Notes under the pieces: generated by a model | Seen by the model: the letters and a program-made list of their open reading frames with translations, nothing else | Database searches by the model: none | What the model was told of the DNA's origin: nothing | DNA from: an uncultured bacterium | GTDB lineage: Bacteria; Actinomycetota; Coriobacteriia; Coriobacteriales; Coriobacteriaceae | NCBI GenBank assembly: GCA_905215065.1 | Contig: CAJMOF010000017.1 | Coordinates: forward strand, 1 to 40,377 | Direction of reading: 5' to 3' | DNA length: 40,377 nucleotides | In this document: positions 8,273 to 15,079 of the stretch, one piece after another | Position numbering within the stretch: the first letter of the stretch is position 1 | Layout of the letters: each line of letters begins with the position of its first letter | Program-made: the position numbers and the translations under genes

Positions 8273-8695
8273 ATGGTCTATATCCCATTTTGGATCTGCG
8301 TCTTTGCCGGTGCGGTGGTTGATGTCCGTGAGCGGCGGTTTCCGAATGCGCTTGCCGGCACGTGTGCCGTGGCGGCGTTTGCAGGCGTTTGGCTCGACAA
8401 GGGCGTTAGCACGGCGCTTGACCATGTCGGTCTTGCGGTCATCGTCTGCCTTGCCCTTGTGCTTACTGAGTTGCTCTGGCGTCGTGTTCGCCACGCTCCC
8501 GGCATTGGCATGGGGGATGTCAAGGCGCTTTTCGCGCTTTGCACGCTCGACCCTCTGGGCGGCATCGTGGCATTTGCCGTTGCGCTCCTGGTCCTGGCCC
8601 TCTCCTGCCTCTTCACAAAATCGCGATCCCTGCCTTTGCTACCGTTTTTGGTGCCGATTTTTGCCATAATCGAGGTCGTGGGCTGCACATTGTAA
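8273..8695 (+). CDS. Minimal A24-family prepilin peptidase-like protein
   Basis: 140 aa membrane protein. It has the two aspartate motifs of type IV prepilin peptidases: Asp in VVDVRERRFPN near the N-terminus and GIGMGDVK in the middle, followed by hydrophobic helices. It lacks the N-terminal methylase domain of full PilD, as in short TadV/CpaA-type enzymes. The ATG at 8273 has GGGAGG three bases away from it; the frame stays open further upstream but only through the terminator. No pilin or secretion genes are nearby, so its substrate is unknown. It ends 31 bases before the HD-domain gene. Confidence 0.8.
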   Translation: MVYIPFWICVFAGAVVDVRERRFPNALAGTCAVAAFAGVWLDKGVSTALDHVGLAVIVCLALVLTELLWRRVRHAPGIGMGDVKALFALCTLDPLGGIVAFAVALLVLALSCLFTKSRSLPLLPFLVPIFAIIEVVGCTL

Positions 8696-8726
8696 CTGAT
8701 TGCGCATCCTTCTTAAGGAGCATGCC

Positions 8727-9974
8727 ATGGCAACTAATCAAGAAACGGCCGTTATTAAGGCGCGTATGGATCGCATTCCTGCGGCGTTGTCGCCCGAACT
8801 GGTCAAGCGTATCGCTGCCGACCGCGCCTCTGGTGTCGTTAATCCTTATCGATGCGGTGACGACCAGGTCATCCGACGTGTCGATCGGGCCGCAGACAAG
8901 GGCACGCTCATGCGTCCGGCATTTATACGCGATACCGAAAAGATTTTGCATCTGCCCGCATACACCCGTTATGCGGGCAAAACGCAAGTCTTTAGTTTCC
9001 GTAGCAATGACGATCTGTCACGCCGCGGTTTGCACGTGCAGCTTGTCTCCCGCATTGCGCGCGATATCGGTCGCGCCCTGGGGCTCAATTGCGATCTGAT
9101 CGAGGCGATTGGCCTGGGTCATGACTTGGGACACACGCCTTTCGGCCATGCCGGCGAGCGCTTCCTCAACGATATCTATCATGAGCGTACGAGGCGTTAT
9201 TTTTTCCATAACGTGCAGTCGGTCCGCGTGCTCGACGCGCTGTACGGCCGCAACGTGTCACTCCAGACGCTCGACGGCGTTCTATGCCATAACGGCGAGT
9301 ACGAGCAGCGTGTGTTTGAGCTCTCGGACATGAGCTCCTTTGACCAGTTCGATCAGACGGTTGAGGACTGTATCGCCACAGGCTATGGCGCTATTGAGCA
9401 CCTGCGTCCCATGACGCTCGAGGGCTGCGTCGTTCGCATTTCGGACATCCTCGCCTACGTCGGTCGTGACCGTCAGGATGCGATCGCGGCGGGCCTGCTT
9501 TCGCCCGACGCTTTTGATGATGACCGGGGCGGTGCCTACAACAGTTGGATCCTCACACACGCCTCCATCGATATCGTGGAACATAGTTACGGTAAACCGC
9601 GTATCGAGATGAGCGAGGACCTGTTTGAGGAAATCCGCCGGGCCAAGCGCGAGAACTACGAGAAGATCTACAGCAAGGGCGGCATCGAGGGCGATTCCGA
9701 GGCGGAGTTGCGCGAGGCATTCGAAAAACTCTACGACCGTTGCCTGCAGGATATATACGAAGGCGACGAGTCTTCGTATATCTTTAAGCATCATATTTCG
9801 CGCATTGAACAGCAGCTTTCCTACTACGATCGCACCTATACCTGGCAGGACGACAAGGATCAAGCGGTGGTGGATTACATCGCGAGCATGACAGACGGCT
9901 ATTTCTGCGAGCTGACGAGCAAGCTGTTCCCGGGCTTGAAGTTTCCACACCGTACCTATATTAACGAACGGTAG
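8727..9974 (+). CDS. dGTPase-type HD-domain phosphohydrolase
   Basis: 415 aa. The start RRVDRAADKGTLMRPAFIRD followed by RYAGKTQVFS is typical of the deoxyguanosinetriphosphate triphosphohydrolase-like group. HD-domain metal ligands are His103 (GLHVQL), His122-Asp123 (LGHDLGHTPFGHAGE) and the later Asp in RISDILAY. Such enzymes hydrolyse dNTPs to nucleosides and triphosphate and limit dNTP pools; some homologues prefer other nucleotides, so specificity is inferred. AAGGAG lies six bases before the ATG at 8727. A small ACGAAC/GTTCGT inverted repeat overlaps the stop codon. It lies next to rarA, which fits DNA metabolism. Confidence 0.85.
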   Translation: MATNQETAVIKARMDRIPAALSPELVKRIAADRASGVVNPYRCGDDQVIRRVDRAADKGTLMRPAFIRDTEKILHLPAYTRYAGKTQVFSFRSNDDLSRRGLHVQLVSRIARDIGRALGLNCDLIEAIGLGHDLGHTPFGHAGERFLNDIYHERTRRYFFHNVQSVRVLDALYGRNVSLQTLDGVLCHNGEYEQRVFELSDMSSFDQFDQTVEDCIATGYGAIEHLRPMTLEGCVVRISDILAYVGRDRQDAIAAGLLSPDAFDDDRGGAYNSWILTHASIDIVEHSYGKPRIEMSEDLFEEIRRAKRENYEKIYSKGGIEGDSEAELREAFEKLYDRCLQDIYEGDESSYIFKHHISRIEQQLSYYDRTYTWQDDKDQAVVDYIASMTDGYFCELTSKLFPGLKFPHRTYINER

Positions 9975-10034
9975 TTCGTATCCTTTCGGTATACTGTTGG
10001 TCAACAACGATTTTGATTGATGTACAGGATGGCT

Positions 10035-11384
10035 ATGGACGACCTTTTTTCTGCCTCAACGCGCGAGCGTTCCTTTAAAAATGCCCCGCTCGCGGTGCGC
10101 ATGCGCCCCAATTCGCTCGACGAGTATGTGGGCCAGCAAAAGGCCGTCGGTAAGGGCTCATGGCTGCGTGCCGCGATTGAGCACGACGTGCTATCGAGTG
10201 TGATTCTGTACGGGCCGGCCGGTACGGGCAAGACGACGCTGGCCCACATTATTGCTAACCATACCAAGAGCGAGTTTGTTGAGGTCAGCGCCGTGACGGG
10301 CACCGTGAAGGACTTGCGTCGCGTGATTGACGAGGCTAAGACGCGTCTGAATACGTACGACCGTCGCACCATTCTTTTCATCGACGAGATTCACCGCTTT
10401 TCCAAGTCGCAGCAGGATGCCCTGTTGCATGCAGTTGAGAATCGTACCGTCATTATGATCGGCGCCACGACGGAGAATCCGTACTTTGAGGTCAACTCGG
10501 CATTGCTCTCGCGTGGTCGCGTGGTGGAGCTTGAGCACCTCAAAGACGAGGATATCGCCACGCTTATCGAGCGTGCGCTCGAGGCGCCGTTGGGTTTGAA
10601 CGGTAAGTTCTCGGCCGATGAGGATACGGTTAAGACCATCTGCACGTTGGCCGCGGGTGATGCTCGCTCGGCGCTCACGACGCTCGAGCTGGCGAGTGAG
10701 ATTGCCGTCACGCGTCCCGATACCGAGGGAACGCCGGCGCCTGCGGCGGGGGAGCGCTATCCCATTACCGTGGATGACGTGAAGATTGCCAATCCGCGTC
10801 GCGGTTTTTCGTATGACAAAAACGGCGACATGCACTACGACATTATCAGTGCGTTCATCAAGTCCATGCGCGGCAGCGACCCCGATGCCACCATTTATTG
10901 GCTCGCGCGCATGATCGATGCGGGTGAGGATCCTAAGTTTATCGCCCGCCGCATTATGATTCAGGCTTCTGAGGACGTTGGTAATGCCGATCCGCAGGCA
11001 CTTTTGGTGGCGCATGCTGCGTTTAAATCTGCTGAAGTTATTGGCTATCCCGAATGTCGCATTAACCTGGCACAAGCTGCGCTCTATGTGTGCTTGGCGC
11101 CTAAGTCCAATGCGTGCGAGGCCTCGATCGATGCGGCGCTAGCCGATATTCATTCTAGTGGGCTTCGCGAGGTGCCGAGTTATCTGCGCGATCGCCATCG
11201 CCCTGGTAGCGATGAGTACGGCGTTTACAAGTATCCGCACGATTATCCTGAAGGCTGGGTCGATCAGCGCTATTTGCCCGAAGGCCTGGAACGTGGTGCC
11301 TTTTGGCAGCCTGCCGGCCGCGGTTGGGAAGAGTGGCGTGTGGAGCAAAGCGAACGCGACCGTAGCGGTAACGCGCCCAAGTAG
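10035..11384 (+). CDS. rarA: Replication-associated recombination protein A (MgsA/RarA AAA+ ATPase)
   Basis: 449 aa AAA+ clamp-loader-like ATPase acting at stalled replication forks. The N-terminus PLAVRMRPNSLDEYVGQ is the family signature. Walker A GPAGTGKT is at about 60-67, Walker B LFIDEIH at about 114-120, and sensor 1 ATTENPYFE follows. The C-terminal tetramerisation part has the conserved RGSDPDATIYWLARM and EDVGNADP. The start at 10035 (MDDLF) is preferred because AGGATGG precedes it; ATGs at 10020 and 10029 are in frame. GGTATACTG at about 9988 looks like an extended -10 box. Confidence 0.95.
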   Translation: MDDLFSASTRERSFKNAPLAVRMRPNSLDEYVGQQKAVGKGSWLRAAIEHDVLSSVILYGPAGTGKTTLAHIIANHTKSEFVEVSAVTGTVKDLRRVIDEAKTRLNTYDRRTILFIDEIHRFSKSQQDALLHAVENRTVIMIGATTENPYFEVNSALLSRGRVVELEHLKDEDIATLIERALEAPLGLNGKFSADEDTVKTICTLAAGDARSALTTLELASEIAVTRPDTEGTPAPAAGERYPITVDDVKIANPRRGFSYDKNGDMHYDIISAFIKSMRGSDPDATIYWLARMIDAGEDPKFIARRIMIQASEDVGNADPQALLVAHAAFKSAEVIGYPECRINLAQAALYVCLAPKSNACEASIDAALADIHSSGLREVPSYLRDRHRPGSDEYGVYKYPHDYPEGWVDQRYLPEGLERGAFWQPAGRGWEEWRVEQSERDRSGNAPK

Positions 11385-11479
11385 GTCATTGGCACCTCGC
11401 ACATTCCCTTTGGGTATCTTTCCCCTTCTTTGGGGTACCATGAACAGCGTCTGTATTTCGATTTTTCTGGGAGGCTTGT

Positions 11480-12067
11480 ATGAGTCCCATTCAAATTGCC
11501 CTGCTGGTGCTTGCCATTGCCGGCGTGTGGGCTATCGTTGAGCTCGCGCTCACGCTGCGCAAGACCCGCACCGTTGTCGACTCGCTCGACAAGACGGTGA
11601 GCGACCTCAACAACACGATCGCCGAGGCGCAGCCGGTGGTGGCAAAACTCGACGGCGCTGTCGACGAGCTTACACCGGCACTTGCCCAGATGGAGCCGCT
11701 GCTTAAGTCGAGCAAGACCGCCGTTGACGCCCTGACGTCCAACCTCGTTGAGGTTGAGGCCGTCGTTCGCGACATTTCCGAGGTCACGGGCAGTATGGCC
11801 GAGGCCAGCAACGCCGTGTCGAGCGTGACCGATTCTGCCGCCGGTGCCGTGCAGAAGCTGTTCAATAAGGTGAAGGCACCTGCAGCTGACGCCGAGCGCA
11901 AGCTCGCCGCTGCCGCTGCGGAGGCCGAGCAGCCCACCGTGCGTGTCCTAATTGGCGAGGACGAGGCTACCGATGGTGCAGATGTGGCTCAGAAGTCTGC
12001 AACCAAGCCGGCTCAGTATTACACCTATACGTCCGCCGAGACCTCTGAGGAGTCTTGCGATGAGTAG
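11480..12067 (+). CDS. DUF948-like membrane-anchored coiled-coil protein
   Basis: 195 aa. One N-terminal membrane helix (about 5-25: IALLVLAIAGVWAIVELA) is followed by a long heptad-like region with repeated VVDSLDKTVSDLNNTIAE-type segments (about 30-135). An Ala/Glu-rich, probably disordered tail ends the protein. This layout matches DUF948 general-stress-like proteins, which often sit beside sigma factor genes. GGGAGG precedes the ATG. It overlaps the next gene by eight bases, so the four genes to 14639 form one operon. The molecular function is unknown. Confidence 0.7.
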   Translation: MSPIQIALLVLAIAGVWAIVELALTLRKTRTVVDSLDKTVSDLNNTIAEAQPVVAKLDGAVDELTPALAQMEPLLKSSKTAVDALTSNLVEVEAVVRDISEVTGSMAEASNAVSSVTDSAAGAVQKLFNKVKAPAADAERKLAAAAAEAEQPTVRVLIGEDEATDGADVAQKSATKPAQYYTYTSAETSEESCDE

Positions 12068-12437
12068 CGAAGCAACCTGCCCCATCACGCTGACCGTTGC
12101 CGGCGACCCGCGTCTCGCTCGCCTTGTGCGCATGACTGCCGCCAACGTTGGTGCCCTGTGCTCTATGTCTGTTGATCGCATCGAGGACATCCGCATGGCT
12201 GCCGAGGAGGCTTTCATCTTTGGTTGTACCGCGGTCGACTGCGACGACATCACCATCATATTCGATGTCGATGAGACCCACGTTGGCATGACTATTACCT
12301 TTGGCGATCAGGCTACGGTCGATGAAGACGACCAGGCTGCGGTGTATGCCGAGCTCATCCTCGCGAGCGTGTGCGACTCCTACGAAAAGACTGCGGCGCC
12401 CCTGACGCTTTCCCTCGACCTCAAGGCGGATATCTAA
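12060..12437 (+). CDS. RsbW-like anti-sigma factor homologue with degenerate ATP site
   Basis: 125 aa. The fold pattern (a beta strand, a helix with LVRMTAANVGALCSM, then DRIEDIRMAAEEAF and a strand ITIIFDVDE) follows the N-terminal half of RsbW/SpoIIAB anti-sigma kinases. The N-box helix reads AAEEAFIFG where family members have an SEAxxNAV-type sequence, so the Mg-binding Asn seems to be missing. No G-rich ATP lid (GGLGL) is visible. The protein is about 35 residues shorter than RsbW. Position directly before the sigma factor (one base between them) supports an anti-sigma role, perhaps without kinase activity. The start overlaps the previous gene and has GAGGAG upstream. Confidence 0.6.
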   Translation: MSSEATCPITLTVAGDPRLARLVRMTAANVGALCSMSVDRIEDIRMAAEEAFIFGCTAVDCDDITIIFDVDETHVGMTITFGDQATVDEDDQAAVYAELILASVCDSYEKTAAPLTLSLDLKADI

Positions 12438-12438
12438 T

Positions 12439-13230
12439 ATGACCGAACGTTCCCGGAGCGGTAAGACCGCTTGGGACAAGGAGAAAACCCGCGAGCTGTT
12501 TCGTCGTTACAAGGAGACCGGTGATCCGGACGCCCGCGAGCAGCTCGTCATGTCCCATATGAATCTGGTAAGGTTTCTTGCCAACAAATTTAAGAATCGC
12601 GGCGAGCCGCTCGACGACCTCATGCAGGTCGGCTATCTGGGTTTGCTCAAGGCTATCGACCGCTTTGACCCCGAGCGCGGGCTCGAGTTCACGACGTTTG
12701 CAACACCCACTATCTTGGGCGAGATTAAGCGCCACTTCCGCGACAAGGGTTGGAGCGTGCGCGTGCCGCGCCGTCTGCAGGAGCTTTCTGCCAAGGTTAA
12801 CCAGGCCACCGACAAGCTCACCAACGAGCTTCAGCGTTCGCCCAAGGTTGAGGAGATCGCTGAGTATCTAGATGTGACTGTCGATGAGGTCCTCGAGGCC
12901 ATGGAATCGTCTTCGGCCTATACCTCGGTGCCCATCGAGGCTCCTGGTGCGTCCGATTCCGACGATGCCCCCTCGATTCTCGACCGTTACGCCGACGACG
13001 ACAACGAGCTCGACTTTACCGATGACCGCCTGGTGATCGAGGAAGCCATTCGCGATTTCTCGCCGCGCGAGCGCGAGGTGATCGAGCTGCGCTTTGTGAA
13101 GGGCATGACCCAGATCGAGATCGCCAAGAAGCTGGGTATTTCTCAGGTGCAGGTTTCGCGTCTGCTGCGCCGCACGCTTAAGAAGATTCAGGACAAGATC
13201 GACCCCGACGGAGTGATGATTCGTTCATGA
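12439..13230 (+). CDS. RNA polymerase sigma factor, SigB/SigF/SigG subfamily
   Basis: 263 aa. Region 2 includes LVMSHMNLVRFLANKF, DDLMQVGYLGLLKAIDRFDP, FTTFATPTILGEIKRHFRDKG and SVRVPRRLQEL, all hallmarks of the SigB/F/G group. Region 3 follows. Region 4 has FSPREREVIELRFVKGMTQ and the helix-turn-helix IAKKLGISQVQVSRLLRRTL. It would direct RNA polymerase to a stress or envelope regulon. It is translationally coupled to the RsbW-like gene before it and overlaps the transporter gene after it (ATGA). No anti-anti-sigma factor gene (RsbV/SpoIIAA) is visible in the window. Confidence 0.92.
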   Translation: MTERSRSGKTAWDKEKTRELFRRYKETGDPDAREQLVMSHMNLVRFLANKFKNRGEPLDDLMQVGYLGLLKAIDRFDPERGLEFTTFATPTILGEIKRHFRDKGWSVRVPRRLQELSAKVNQATDKLTNELQRSPKVEEIAEYLDVTVDEVLEAMESSSAYTSVPIEAPGASDSDDAPSILDRYADDDNELDFTDDRLVIEEAIRDFSPREREVIELRFVKGMTQIEIAKKLGISQVQVSRLLRRTLKKIQDKIDPDGVMIRS

Positions 13231-14639
13231 GTGAGCACCCCCAACAAACCGATCGCGTGCTGCGCGACACCCGCATTCTGACGCTTCGCATTTGGGCTGT
13301 TGTCGGCTGCATTGTCATCGCCGCTGTCATCTTTAACCTTATGGGCATCCTGGCGCCGGTTATTGAGTTTCTCGCTGTTGGTTCCATCATTGCCTTTGTG
13401 ATGTCCCCGATCACCAACTGGCTCGAGCACCATGGCGTGAATCGCGGCATCGGTTCGCTTATCGCGCTTATTGTTGTTGTTGCCGTACTCGTCGGTGTCG
13501 TTTGCATCTTGTCGCCGATTCTCTTTGGTCAGATCATGGAAGTCCTGAGCCGCCTGCCCGAGCAGCTTCGTGTTGCGGGTGGCGATCTCAATGAGATGAT
13601 CTCGCATGCCAAGACGCTCAACAACACGCCGCTCAAGGAGTATTTGGACGATAATCTTTCGTCGCTGGTTACCGTGGCATCGAAGTATGTGTCTCAGATC
13701 GCTGCCGAGCTTGGCCGTGGTGTGTTCCCGCTCATCACCAATACGGCCTCGCAGCTGTTCGTGATCTTCCTTGGTCTGGTGCTTGCGTACTGGATGGCCT
13801 GCGACTACCCTCGCATGCACCATGAGATTTGCACCATCATCGGTCAGGAGAAGGAGACCTCGTACCGCTTTATGGTCGCCATCCTTTCTCGCTCTGTCGG
13901 CGGCTACATGCGCGGTATGGTCGTGACGTCCATCTGCGGTGGTTTCCTCGCCTTTATCGGTTTTATGATCATCGGTCATCCGTATGCGGCGCTCATGGCT
14001 ATCTTTACCGGCATCATGCATTTGGTTCCGGTCGTCGGTCCTTGGGTGAGCGCAGCAATCGCCACAGTGCTCGGTTTCATGTTCAGCCCCATGTTGGCGT
14101 TATGGACGCTCATCGTGACGATGGTCGCGCAAAACGTCACCGACAACGTGATTTCGCCTAAGGTCATGCAAAGCTCGGTGCAGGTGCATCCCGTTATGAG
14201 CCTGACGGCTCTCGTTATCGGTTCGGCACTCATGGGTCCCATCGGCATGGTTATCGCCATTCCGCTGTGCGCGGCCCTCAAGGGCGTCTTCGTCTACTAC
14301 TTTGAGAACGAGACCGGGCGTCAGCTCGTGGCATACGATGGCGCCGTGTTTAAGGGCACGCCGTATCGCGATACCGAGGGCAACCCGGTCGCCGCCTACG
14401 ACGCGCTTGGAGACGATACGTTCATCTATGAGTCCGAGCTCATCGGCAACGAGACCGCGCCCGAGGCCAAGGCCATGCCCAAGCCCGAACTCGATAATCC
14501 CTGGATTAAGCTCTCTGGTCTGCAGCCCGATGCCACGGGCTTCTTCAAGAACCCCTTTGCCAAGGACGATGACTCCAACACTGACGACGATACCAAAACC
14601 GGCATCGACGGCTCCATGGACGACTCGGATTCTAAATAG
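13227..14639 (+). CDS. AI-2E family transporter (PerM/UPF0118)
   Basis: 470 aa multi-pass membrane protein with about seven or eight helices in the first 370 residues. Family features include the N-terminal double helix (LRIWAVVGCIVIAAVIFNLMG), a mid-protein amphipathic region and the conserved C-terminal stretch HLVPVVGPWVSAAIA, NVISPKVM and HPVMSLTALVIGSALMGP. A long acidic cytoplasmic tail (about 385-470) ends with DSNTDDDTKTG. Members export small molecules or ions (AI-2, Na+/H+ exchange in some), so the substrate is open. It is the last gene of the sigma-factor operon, with a four-base overlap. Confidence 0.88.
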   Translation: MSEHPQQTDRVLRDTRILTLRIWAVVGCIVIAAVIFNLMGILAPVIEFLAVGSIIAFVMSPITNWLEHHGVNRGIGSLIALIVVVAVLVGVVCILSPILFGQIMEVLSRLPEQLRVAGGDLNEMISHAKTLNNTPLKEYLDDNLSSLVTVASKYVSQIAAELGRGVFPLITNTASQLFVIFLGLVLAYWMACDYPRMHHEICTIIGQEKETSYRFMVAILSRSVGGYMRGMVVTSICGGFLAFIGFMIIGHPYAALMAIFTGIMHLVPVVGPWVSAAIATVLGFMFSPMLALWTLIVTMVAQNVTDNVISPKVMQSSVQVHPVMSLTALVIGSALMGPIGMVIAIPLCAALKGVFVYYFENETGRQLVAYDGAVFKGTPYRDTEGNPVAAYDALGDDTFIYESELIGNETAPEAKAMPKPELDNPWIKLSGLQPDATGFFKNPFAKDDDSNTDDDTKTGIDGSMDDSDSK

Positions 14640-14645
14640 GTCCTA

Positions 14646-14885
14646 TTAACGTTTCTTGAAGTTGAAAATGACAAGAAACGCGAGCAAAGCGATTGATAAG
14701 GGGCCGGCAACATAGAAAAAGAGAATGTCAATTGCGCGTAGAGTGTAATAAGCCTTATCGCCGGACATTACTGCATACAACACGTAGCCAAATGCTGGTT
14801 GGTTTGCGTACCAGCAGGTGAAAGCCAAAAGCGTTAAAAGTGCCGCTAACAGAAGTGCATTGAGGAAAAATCGTTTGCTTTTCAT
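14646..14885 (-). CDS. Small two-helix membrane protein, unknown function
   Basis: 79 aa with two hydrophobic helices (about 7-26 and 52-73) and basic ends (MKSKRFF and FNFKKR). I do not recognise a family. A strong GGAAGGAG lies six bases before the ATG, and TTGAAA (14940-14935) with TACATA (14917-14912) at a 17-base spacing gives a candidate promoter. These support a real gene. It is convergent with the AI-2E transporter gene, only six bases apart. A 9-bp perfect inverted repeat (14650-14658 with 14672-14680) covers its last codons. Confidence 0.65.
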   Translation of the reverse strand: MKSKRFFLNALLLAALLTLLAFTCWYANQPAFGYVLYAVMSGDKAYYTLRAIDILFFYVAGPLSIALLAFLVIFNFKKR

Positions 14886-14977
14886 TGATCGCTCCTTCCG
14901 GGTGACTCTTATATGTAATTCTACAGCAGCCCTTTTTCAAAGGATCGCACAGTACTATATAACGTGCACTTTCGCTG

Positions 14978-15007
14978 GAGGGTCGCTGTTTGGCGGCCCT
15001 CTTTTTT
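14978..15007 (+). terminator. Intrinsic terminator upstream of alaS
   Basis: GAGGG-T-CGC (14978-14986) pairs with GCG-GCCCTC (to 15001), followed by TTTTTT at 15002-15007. The nearest plus-strand gene upstream is the AI-2E transporter, about 340 bases away across the antisense of the small membrane gene. The T-run overlaps the -35 region of the alaS promoter. Confidence 0.75.
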
Positions 15008-15033
15008 GCACAGGCGCGGTGGGATGGTAATAT
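15006..15033 (+). promoter_or_regulatory. Promoter of alaS
   Basis: TTGCAC (15006-15011) and TAATAT (15028-15033) are separated by 16 bases. The leader to the ATG is about 40 bases and shows no T-box. Confidence 0.6.
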
Positions 15034-15079
15034 CGTTACGTTTGAACTGTTTCGATGTGAAACCGAGGAGATTCCCTCT

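Noticed and set aside
15034..15079. Possible T-box upstream of alaS
   Set aside because: The leader is only about 40 bases and lacks Stem I or T-box motifs.
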